Assembly (NCBI GenBank): GCA_946622645.1
Contig: CAMOQF010000014.1
Coordinates: 1-32,448, forward strand
Reading direction: 5' to 3'
DNA: 32,448 nucleotides
Source of the DNA: an uncultured Blautia sp.
GTDB lineage: Bacteria; Bacillota; Clostridia; Lachnospirales; Lachnospiraceae
The notes below the pieces were generated by a model. That model saw nothing but the letters and a program-made list of their open reading frames with translations, was not told where the DNA came from and did not search any database. Positions 22,521-32,448 of this stretch are shown piece after piece; position 1 is the stretch's first letter, and each line of letters opens with the position of its first letter. The translations under genes and the position numbers were made by a program.

Positions 22521-23711
22521 ATGAGAAGAGTCTATCTGGCCACTCTTTTGTCCGCCCTTCTGGTCTTTCTGATCTACGGAACCATCTATTCCTTTGGAAA
22601 CAAGACCAGGAATGTGGGCGTTCTGAAAGTCGGCTTTATCTATGAAAATGACGAGATCACGCCTTACACCTACAATTTTTCGCTGGGCGCCAAGGCACTC
22701 GAACGGGAATATCCCGGCAAAGTCGAGGTCATGACCCGAAGCAACGTTCTTGACGAAAAGACAGAGGAACCTCTGCGCGAACTGATCCACAGCGGCTGCA
22801 GCATCATCTTTACGGACAGTTACACGGACGCCCTGTATAAGCTGGCTCCGGAGTTTCCGGATGTGCAGTTCTGCCAGGCCTCCAGCGAGCCCCTGGATTT
22901 TTCACAGCTCCCTGAGAACTATCACACTTTCAAGGGCAGGATCGTGGAAGGCCGGTATGTGAGCGGCATCGCCGCCGGAATGAAGCTGAACGAGATGATC
23001 GCCAACCATGTGATCGACGCCGAGGATGCATTGGTGGGCTTTGTAGCCGCCCATCCCATCCCGGAAGTCATATCCAGTTATACGGCTTTCCTGCTGGGCG
23101 TCCGCTCTGTATGCCCCACTGCTGTCATGAATGTACGTTACACCTACACTTGGGGAAACTTCAGTCTGGAAAAGAACACAACTAAAACGCTGATCGACGA
23201 AGGCTGCCAGATCATCGGACAATACTGCGACACAGTCGGGCCTGCCCTCGCCTGCGAAGAAGCCAGCCACACCCTCCCCGTATATCACGTAGGCTACAAC
23301 AAGAGCATGATCGACGTGGCTCCGTCCTCGTCGCTGATCAGCACGTGTGTCAACTGGACCCCCTATATCGTCGAGGCGACGGAGGCGGTCATGAACAACA
23401 GAGTGATCGAGGAATATGTGGAAGGCGATGTGAACGGTAATGACATGTGCGCCGGTTTTGAACGGGACTGGGTAGAAATACTGGAGCCCAACAGACTGAC
23501 CATCGCGCGCGGAACCCAGGACGCCATGGATACGGCCATCGAAGCCTTCAAAAAAGGAAAGATCAATATCTACAAAGGAGACTATACGGGCGTCAATCCC
23601 AACGATGGGAGCGATACCATCGATCTGAGGAACGGATATAATGAGAATTTAACGTTCTCCTCTCCCTCCTTCCACTATGTTCTGCGGGATATCATCCATA
23701 TAGAAAACTGA
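22521..23711 (+). CDS. BMP-family (PnrA-like) substrate-binding protein, membrane-anchored
   Basis: A 396-residue protein of the basic membrane protein/PnrA family. Family stretches are LKVGFIYENDEITPYTYNF, CSIIFTDSYTDALYKLAPEFPDVQFCQ, FKGRIVEGRYVSGIAAGM and GCQIIGQYCDTVGPALACEE. Known members bind purine nucleosides. The N-terminus (residues 5-24) is a single hydrophobic helix without Cys or a clear cleavage site, so it is probably a membrane anchor, unlike the usual lipoprotein. It starts 13 bases after the HD-GYP receptor with an AGGAGG site and ends the operon; no nucleoside permease or ATPase follows. I infer that it is a second ligand-binding partner of the receptor. The ligand is unproven. 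Confidence 0.9.
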   Translation: MRRVYLATLLSALLVFLIYGTIYSFGNKTRNVGVLKVGFIYENDEITPYTYNFSLGAKALEREYPGKVEVMTRSNVLDEKTEEPLRELIHSGCSIIFTDSYTDALYKLAPEFPDVQFCQASSEPLDFSQLPENYHTFKGRIVEGRYVSGIAAGMKLNEMIANHVIDAEDALVGFVAAHPIPEVISSYTAFLLGVRSVCPTAVMNVRYTYTWGNFSLEKNTTKTLIDEGCQIIGQYCDTVGPALACEEASHTLPVYHVGYNKSMIDVAPSSSLISTCVNWTPYIVEATEAVMNNRVIEEYVEGDVNGNDMCAGFERDWVEILEPNRLTIARGTQDAMDTAIEAFKKGKINIYKGDYTGVNPNDGSDTIDLRNGYNENLTFSSPSFHYVLRDIIHIEN

Positions 23712-23721
23712 AAATGTCAAC

Positions 23722-23754
23722 AAAAAAAGCAGGGGACGGTTCCTCTGCTTTTTT
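23722..23754. terminator. bidirectional terminator between BMP gene and atpC
   Basis: An A-run, a GCAGGGGA/TCCTCTGC stem with one G-T pair, a short loop and a T-run form a near-symmetric hairpin (23722-23754). It has a T-rich exit on both strands and lies between the convergent BMP operon and the ATP synthase operon. Confidence 0.9.
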
Positions 23755-23766
23755 ATCGTATATTTA

Positions 23767-24171
23767 TCACGGCGTCGTGACGCCGATACGGACGAGGGCT
23801 CTTTGCAGCTTGGCCCGGGCGATCATATATTCCTTGTCGGAAAGTCCTCCCTTGGCAAGCATCTGTTCTGCACGGGCTTTTGCCTCCTGCGCTCTCTGGT
23901 GGTCGATGTCCTCTGCCCACTCCCAGGTGGTGGCCAGCACACTGCATTCTCCGTTCATGACCGAAAGCATGCCGCCGATGCAGGCAGCCTTTCTTCTGGT
24001 TCCGTCCGGAAGAACGATGTAGGCTTCTCCCATGCCAAGGGCTGTCACATAGTTGATATGGTCAGCCAGGATGGCAAGATCCCCTGTGACCGCACGGACC
24101 TTGACACGTTCCACCTCTCCGTCAAAGAGAAGACCGTCCGGTGTTCCGATCTGCAGTGAAAAGGGTTTCAT
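23767..24171 (-). CDS. atpC: ATP synthase F1 epsilon subunit
   Basis: A 134-residue protein with the N-terminal beta-sandwich of epsilon (FSLQIGTPDGLLFDGEVERVKVRAVTGDLAILADH) and a C-terminal two-helix region (residues about 90-134, Ala/Arg/Lys rich) that in relatives inhibits ATP hydrolysis. Part of the central stalk with gamma. Last gene of the operon, 12 bases after atpD, with AAAGGAGG before the ATG. Confidence 0.96.
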   Translation of the reverse strand: MKPFSLQIGTPDGLLFDGEVERVKVRAVTGDLAILADHINYVTALGMGEAYIVLPDGTRRKAACIGGMLSVMNGECSVLATTWEWAEDIDHQRAQEAKARAEQMLAKGGLSDKEYMIARAKLQRALVRIGVTTP

Positions 24172-24183
24172 CGGCAGCCTCCT

Positions 24184-26513
<2,330 letters not shown>

Positions 26514-26528
26514 TGGCTATCCCTCCTG

Positions 26529-28052
<1,524 letters not shown>

Positions 28053-28057
28053 ACTCT

Positions 28058-28591
28058 TTAGTTTCCTTTCAGTGTACGTGAGAGACCGGAAAGCCTTCCC
28101 TCGACTGTGCCGTCCAGTTCGGTGCCGTCCAGTTCCACCTTGATGCCTGCGATCACGCCCGGGTCTGTCCTGGTGATCATTTCGATCCGTTTTCCGCTGA
28201 TGCCGGAGAGTTTTTCACGCAGCTTTTCGGCCTGCGCTTCGGTCAGCGGTACGGCAGTCGTGACAATTGCCTCGCAGATCCCCTGATCCTGGTGAAAGCG
28301 TCTGCGGAACTGCTCGCAGCAGCCTCCGTAGTTGTCCAGGACTCCCTTCTGGCAAAGAAGCTTTAGAAAGCTGACCAGATATCTCTCTGCCTGGGACCCG
28401 AAAGCTTCTTCGATCAGTCCTTCTCTCTCCGACAGGGGGATCGAAGGCTCCGAAAGCAGCCGCAGATAATCCGGGTTTTCTTTAAAGATACCGCGGATCT
28501 GCTGCATCTGCTCTAAAATCTGTTCTGTCAGGTTTTCCTCTGCGGCGAGATCATACATGCTGTCGCCGTAGATCCTGGCGGTCTGTGTCAT
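28058..28591 (-). CDS. atpH: ATP synthase F1 delta subunit
   Basis: A 177-residue OSCP/delta-type protein: helical N-terminal domain beginning [15 protein letters not shown] and C-terminal part with [23 protein letters not shown]. It links the peripheral stalk to the top of F1. The start overlaps the atpF stop by 4 bases (ATGA). Confidence 0.95.
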   Translation of the reverse strand: MTQTARIYGDSMYDLAAEENLTEQILEQMQQIRGIFKENPDYLRLLSEPSIPLSEREGLIEEAFGSQAERYLVSFLKLLCQKGVLDNYGGCCEQFRRRFHQDQGICEAIVTTAVPLTEAQAEKLREKLSGISGKRIEMITRTDPGVIAGIKVELDGTELDGTVEGRLSGLSRTLKGN

Positions 28592-29085
28592 GATGTCTCA
28601 CCTACATTCTTGATAAAATCGTCGATGAGCTTTTCGTGATCGGCTTCATTGATCTCACGTTCGATCACCTTGCCGGCGATCTCCATCGCCATGCCGCCGA
28701 TCTCGGATTTCAGCTCGTTGACTGCTTTTTGTCTTTCCTGTTCGATGTCGGAAACAGCCTTCTCCCGGATGGCGGCCGCCTGTACGTTGGCCTCCTTCAG
28801 GATGCTCTCGCTCTGCAGCTGGGCCGTCTTCTGGGCGGTCGAGAGAATATCGCTGGCCTTGTCGCGGGCCTCTTTCATACTCTGCTCGTACTCTTCCCGG
28901 ATGGCGTTTGCTTCGGTCTTTGCGGCTTCCGCGTCTCTGATCTCCGCGTCTGCCTTCTGCCTGCGTTTTTCCAGCATCTCGTTTACCGGTTTAAACAGGA
29001 ACCTTTTGATCAGGTATGCCTGGAGAAAAAGGTTGCAGATCTGCGCAACGAAAGTCCATGGCACGATACCCACTAAATCCTGCAT
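28588..29085 (-). CDS. atpF: ATP synthase Fo b subunit
   Basis: A 165-residue peripheral-stalk subunit: one N-terminal membrane helix (about 8-30, VPWTFVAQICNLFLQAYLI), then a long charged coiled coil rich in Ala/Glu/Lys to residue 150. RBS AGGAGG lies 6-7 bases upstream. Single b gene, so a b2 homodimer is expected. Confidence 0.95.
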   Translation of the reverse strand: MQDLVGIVPWTFVAQICNLFLQAYLIKRFLFKPVNEMLEKRRQKADAEIRDAEAAKTEANAIREEYEQSMKEARDKASDILSTAQKTAQLQSESILKEANVQAAAIREKAVSDIEQERQKAVNELKSEIGGMAMEIAGKVIEREINEADHEKLIDDFIKNVGETS

Positions 29086-29110
29086 TTTTTACCTCCTGCT
29101 CCGGGGGTAT

Positions 29111-29416
<306 letters not shown>

Positions 29417-29446
29417 TTATGATAGTACTTTTTTAACAGTGGCTGT

Positions 29447-30211
29447 CTACGAGGACGATTCTGCCGCATTGGCGATGTACATAACCGTCAGCATGCAGAA
29501 GATAAACGCCTGCATCACGCCCGAGAACCAGTCAAAGTAGACGGACAGGATGGCAGGAACTCCGACATCCAGGAAGGGGATCTTCGAGAGAATGTCTCCC
29601 AGCGCGCCGGGCAGAAGCCCGAACAGCGCCGCGCTTGCGGCTGCCAGCGCTCCGTAGATCAGAGCGTTGATGACGACGCCTGACAGGATGTTGCCGAAGT
29701 GACGGCAGGCCATACTGATGGGCGTAGCCAGCTCGGAAAGGATGTTGAAGGGGGTCATCACCGGAATGGGGGTGGTAAAATCCTTCAGGTATCCTCCCAG
29801 ACCGTTGGTCTTGATCTTCTGCGCAGTGATCATGGTAAAGACGACCACCGCCCAGGCTGCCTCCGTGGAAAGATCCGCCGTAGGGCTTCGAAGCCCGATC
29901 AGGCTGATCAGGTTGGAGACCACGCTGGTCGCGAACAACGCCGCCACAAAGGGAATCAGATACCGGAATTTTTCTCCCATGTTTCCGACGACAAATTTGT
30001 TGGCTGTCTCTACCAGAAGTTCGGCGACAGCCTGTCGTTTGGAGATGTTTTCTTCTTTCAGATCCCGGGTCAGCCATATGCAGGCCAGCGTGATGATCGC
30101 CATGACGATCCAGCTGACGACAATGGTTTCGCTGAGCTGAAATCTTCCGAGAATCGGTACATCGATGGGCACCTCAAAAAATATCCGGGCACCCGTTATT
30201 TCCAGATCCAT
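29447..30211 (-). CDS. atpB: ATP synthase Fo a subunit
   Basis: A 254-residue membrane subunit with about five to six helices. The essential stator arginine is Arg170 in LATPISMACRHFGNILSG. Gly/Pro-rich TTPIPVMTPFNILSE precedes it, and the C-terminal helix contains QAFIFCMLTVMYI. It forms the ion half-channels against the c ring. GGAGG lies about 12 bases upstream of the ATG. Confidence 0.96.
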   Translation of the reverse strand: MDLEITGARIFFEVPIDVPILGRFQLSETIVVSWIVMAIITLACIWLTRDLKEENISKRQAVAELLVETANKFVVGNMGEKFRYLIPFVAALFATSVVSNLISLIGLRSPTADLSTEAAWAVVVFTMITAQKIKTNGLGGYLKDFTTPIPVMTPFNILSELATPISMACRHFGNILSGVVINALIYGALAAASAALFGLLPGALGDILSKIPFLDVGVPAILSVYFDWFSGVMQAFIFCMLTVMYIANAAESSS

Positions 30212-30253
30212 ATGTATGTCTCACCTCCCTTGCAAGGATCTATTATGTACTTT

Positions 30254-30670
30254 TTATTTCTTTCTGTCTGTTTGCAGAAGTCCCCTGAGCTTGATGGCAA
30301 TGCCTGGGAAAAGAAGGGGCACCAGGCCCGCGATGAACTGAAAGCAGGGGGCCGTGATGGCGGCTATGGCCCACAGGATCTGCAGAAGAAGCCGGTAGGT
30401 GTAACTGGCTTTCATGGTGCCGGCCGCCTTTTTCTGATCGTCTGCCGACGACACCTTCTGGACCGTGACGGCCATCAGGGCAAAGTTCAGTACGGCGACG
30501 ATGCAGCCTCCGATGGCTGCGAGGATCACGGTGTAGTCAAAGGGTACTTTATCAGGGATGATCAGGTGCAGCACACCGAAGACCAGGATCATCAAAACCG
30601 TGAGGGCCGCCGTGCTGACGGCGATAAAGCGGGTTTCCTTTTTGACCGCCGGGGCAAGGTTCTGAAACAT
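30254..30670 (-). CDS. atpI: ATP synthase subunit I-like membrane protein
   Basis: A 138-residue protein with four hydrophobic segments (about 17-38, 45-68, 93-107, 110-130) placed directly before atpB, the usual site of AtpI (subunit I), which helps assemble the c ring. Sequence identity to the family is diffuse, so the name rests partly on position and topology. It follows the AtpZ-like gene by 34 bases; AAGGAG precedes the ATG. Confidence 0.75.
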   Translation of the reverse strand: MFQNLAPAVKKETRFIAVSTAALTVLMILVFGVLHLIIPDKVPFDYTVILAAIGGCIVAVLNFALMAVTVQKVSSADDQKKAAGTMKASYTYRLLLQILWAIAAITAPCFQFIAGLVPLLFPGIAIKLRGLLQTDRKK

Positions 30671-30704
30671 GTTTTTCTCCTTTGGAGCTTATGACCGCTC
30701 CTGA

Positions 30705-30968
30705 TCAGTCATGCCGGTTGAAGGATATGCCTTTCGAAGGATTCTCCTTTTTGGAACGTCCGACCACTCTTAGGTAGGTCTTATAGGCAAACATGCCCGA
30801 ACCGCCGAGGCCGAAGAAAAAACCTATTATGTAGATCCACGGTCCGGCGCCGGTATTGTCTGCGATGTACCAGCAGAGCCCAAGGCAGATGAGCAAAGGC
30901 ATGATGAGCGACAGGCCGAACTGGGTGAGCATCGCCAGGTTTTTGATGAGGTCCGACCATTGTTTCAT
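30705..30968 (-). CDS. AtpZ/AtpI-like ATP synthase accessory protein
   Basis: An 87-residue protein with two membrane helices (about 16-34 and 43-61): LAMLTQFGLSLIMPLLICLGLCWY, then IYIIGFFFGLGGSGMFAYKTYLRV. This is the pattern of the small AtpZ/AtpI-type protein that opens many Clostridia atp operons; AtpZ with AtpI has been proposed as a Mg2+/Ca2+ transporter or assembly factor. ATG 30968 has GGAGG 9 bases upstream. A longer open frame to 31082 has no support. Confidence 0.8.
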   Translation of the reverse strand: MKQWSDLIKNLAMLTQFGLSLIMPLLICLGLCWYIADNTGAGPWIYIIGFFFGLGGSGMFAYKTYLRVVGRSKKENPSKGISFNRHD

Positions 30969-30993
30969 GGGCAATATCCTCCGTTCGGCCGCT

Positions 30994-32088
30994 TCAGTCG
31001 TAGATATAGCTTTGCGTCTCCGGAAGGCCGGCGTTGTCCGCGTCGATCCACATGGGTTCCAGATAGACGTCCCTCTCCACACGCGTCAGGTTGACCGTGG
31101 TGGAGAGCTGCGCCGCGGCCAGGATGGTATCGTACCCGATCTGCCAGGCTTTCTGCGAGACACAGCCGAGGATCCGGCCGTCTTCGATCGCTTTTATCTG
31201 TTGTTTGGTCCCGTCCGTCCCGACGACGATCAGTGTTTCCTGCAGTTCTTTGGCGATGTCAGTCTGCAGGAAAAGGTCCGTCGTGTCTCCGTTGGTGCAG
31301 TAGACGGCGGCCGTGTCCGGATTCGTCTGCAGAGCTTCCTGCATGGCGGTTTCAAAATCTTCCACCTGATCCTGGTAGATCACATCGATCAGAGTGAGGC
31401 CCGGATGCATGGACAGCTCCTCCAGAAAACCGGCTACCCTGGACCGGACCGTGGCGGATTTTTCGGTGGCGGAGAAAACGAGGATCTTCCCCTGATCTCC
31501 GACGGATTCCGAGATCTTTTCGGCCGCTATCCGTCCCATTCCCAGATTGTCCGTCCCGCGGTAGGCCGAGATCAGGTCGTCCTCCGCGACGGTAGAGTCG
31601 AATACCACAACGGGAATACCGTTTTCCTCGGCTGCCTCAAGCTGGGCCAGGCAGGAATCCATATCGCCTGCGCAGAGGCAGAGGACATCCGGATTTTCCG
31701 CGATGACAGCGTCCAGAGTGTTGATCTGGGTCTCGATATCCCGCTCATCCTTGGGGCCTTCAAACGTCATGGTAACTTTATCGTCACCGGAAAAGCCGTA
31801 GGCTGTATTCACGTCTTTGACTGCGTTTTCCATCCCTTCACGGATCTGCACCCAGAAATCGCCTTTGGTCTGCTTGCTGACCACGGCGATCCGGGAACCG
31901 GGGCGGACCCTGATCCGTGTGTCGATGGAAGGCAGCTCTTGTGAGGGCGCTTCCTCCTGCGAAGCCTCCTCTTCGGCAGCGCCTGCGGCTGCCTGGACAG
32001 ACTTTACATGACCCTTCGTCATTGCAAAGCCCGCGGATACCAGAGCCGCAGCCGTCACGGCAGCGGCAGCCAGTTTCCATGTTTTCAT
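30994..32088 (-). CDS. type 1 periplasmic sugar-type substrate-binding protein
   Basis: A 364-residue exported protein: N-terminal hydrophobic helix (about 6-23), a Glu/Ala-rich linker (35-58), then a RbsB-like Peripla_BP_4 domain (about 62-350). Typical stretches are IAVVSKQTKGDFWVQIREGM, IPVVVFDSTVAEDD, LGMGRIAAEKI, TAAVYCTNGDTT and LIVVGTDGTKQQIKAIEDG. Relatives bind sugars, autoinducer-2 or related ligands. There is no Cys lipobox. No sugar ABC permease or ATPase is adjacent. Instead, the atp operon begins 25 bases downstream on the same strand, so it is probably its first cistron. The ATG has GGAGG about 10 bases upstream. Ligand and the reason for this linkage are unknown. Confidence 0.88.
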   Translation of the reverse strand: MKTWKLAAAAVTAAALVSAGFAMTKGHVKSVQAAAGAAEEEASQEEAPSQELPSIDTRIRVRPGSRIAVVSKQTKGDFWVQIREGMENAVKDVNTAYGFSGDDKVTMTFEGPKDERDIETQINTLDAVIAENPDVLCLCAGDMDSCLAQLEAAEENGIPVVVFDSTVAEDDLISAYRGTDNLGMGRIAAEKISESVGDQGKILVFSATEKSATVRSRVAGFLEELSMHPGLTLIDVIYQDQVEDFETAMQEALQTNPDTAAVYCTNGDTTDLFLQTDIAKELQETLIVVGTDGTKQQIKAIEDGRILGCVSQKAWQIGYDTILAAAQLSTTVNLTRVERDVYLEPMWIDADNAGLPETQSYIYD

Positions 32089-32134
32089 CTATCATAACCT
32101 CCAGTAAAACCGTATTTGGTCATTTTTCTTTATC

Positions 32135-32164
32135 AGTATACACAATATGTAGCAGTTTTGCCAT
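32135..32164 (-). promoter_or_regulatory. candidate promoter of the binding protein-atp operon
   Basis: On the minus strand ATGGCA (32164-32159), 18-base spacer, TATACT (32140-32135), giving a leader of about 40 bases before the binding-protein ATG. No other promoter-like sequence was found immediately upstream of atpZ. Confidence 0.5.
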
Positions 32165-32190
32165 ATTTTTTATGCTTAATTTGGGTTTAT

Positions 32191-32448
32191 TTACGGACAT
32201 CGTTTAAAAGCCGCCCCCCTGGGGCAGATCGTAAAGGCCATCTCTTTTCCGGTACGGGGGTGGGCAAATACCATCCGGTACGCGCAGAGCGCCAGCGGGA
32301 CCCGGTCTTCCGCCGCAGGGCTGTCTGCAGCGTTCCCGTATTTGAGATCGCCCAGAAGAGGCATGCCTGCATGCGCCATCTGGACACGGATCTGGTGATG
32401 CCGGCCGGTGATCAGGCGGATCTGCACGAGCGAACCTGCAGCTGCCTG
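32191..32448 (-). CDS. RluA-family pseudouridine synthase, C-terminal end (5' truncated by window edge)
   Basis: The minus-strand frame is open from the window edge to a TAA at 32191-32193 and gives 85 residues. The stretch LVQIRLITGRHHQIRVQMAH followed by MPLLGDLKYGN is the conserved motif III region of RluA/RluD-type 23S rRNA or tRNA pseudouridine synthases. The catalytic Asp lies in the missing part. Codon 1 and subgroup (RluA, RluC or RluD) cannot be determined. The gene reads toward the binding protein-atp operon, with a 102-base spacer and no obvious terminator. Confidence 0.92.
   Translation of the reverse strand, partial: QAAAGSLVQIRLITGRHHQIRVQMAHAGMPLLGDLKYGNAADSPAAEDRVPLALCAYRMVFAHPRTGKEMAFTICPRGAAFKRCP

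Noticed and set aside
30969-31082. 38-residue N-terminal extension of the AtpZ-like protein
   Set aside because: Overlaps the end of the binding-protein gene and lacks a ribosome binding site; ATG 30968 has GGAGG at 9 bases.

Overview
The window looks like a chromosomal segment of a gut-type Clostridia bacterium, most likely Lachnospiraceae. Supporting signs are a G+C content near 50%, strong AGGAGG ribosome binding sites, a tRNA without an encoded CCA, hybrid kinases with the 'DAFSQED' F-box style, a NusG_II/Gx-transporter pair, and an F-type ATPase whose c subunit resembles Na+-coupled ones. The family assignment is inference. No gene-free stretch exceeds 200 bases. The longest gaps (346-544 and 17663-17857) hold promoters and otherwise nothing I recognise.

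Layout: the left edge (1-345) holds the 3' end of a tyrosine recombinase next to the 3' end of tRNA-Arg(ACG), so an integrated element probably ends here. An exported Ig-like/FN3 protein follows (545-1750). A minus-strand operon (8733 down to 1812) encodes a hybrid histidine kinase, a REC-degenerate GGDEF-EAL protein, an Hpt protein, and an amino-acid-permease domain fused to a hybrid kinase with two receivers. Together these look like one multistep phosphorelay whose output is c-di-GMP hydrolysis. Divergent from it is a MATE-type transporter fused to an RsbW-like ATPase domain, followed by a PHP phosphoesterase (8890-11457).

Next is a minus-strand operon of cupin, DUF1893 and M18 aminopeptidase (13798 down to 11506). 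It is driven from a promoter that overlaps, face to face, the promoter of a plus-strand NusG_II/Gx-transporter pair (13878-14782). A metNIQ methionine importer (17662 down to 14912) follows. Divergent from metN is a three-gene plus-strand operon (17858-23711): a family-3 solute-binding protein, a 1224-residue receptor (ECF-S-like membrane domain, beta-propeller, Y_Y_Y domain, HD-GYP phosphodiesterase), and a BMP/PnrA-like binding protein. No ABC permease or ATPase accompanies the binding proteins, so the operon looks like a sensing module rather than a transporter.

The right third is the complete F1Fo ATP synthase operon (atpZ, atpI, atpB, E, F, H, A, G, D, C; 30968 down to 23767). A lone sugar-type binding protein precedes it in the same direction (32088-30994). 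The window ends in the 3' part of an RluA-family pseudouridine synthase gene.

The most unusual aspect is that three transporter-like membrane domains (APC, MATE, ECF-S) are fused to signalling outputs within 22 kb. Two of the systems carry an apparently intact c-di-GMP phosphodiesterase, and no intact diguanylate cyclase is present.
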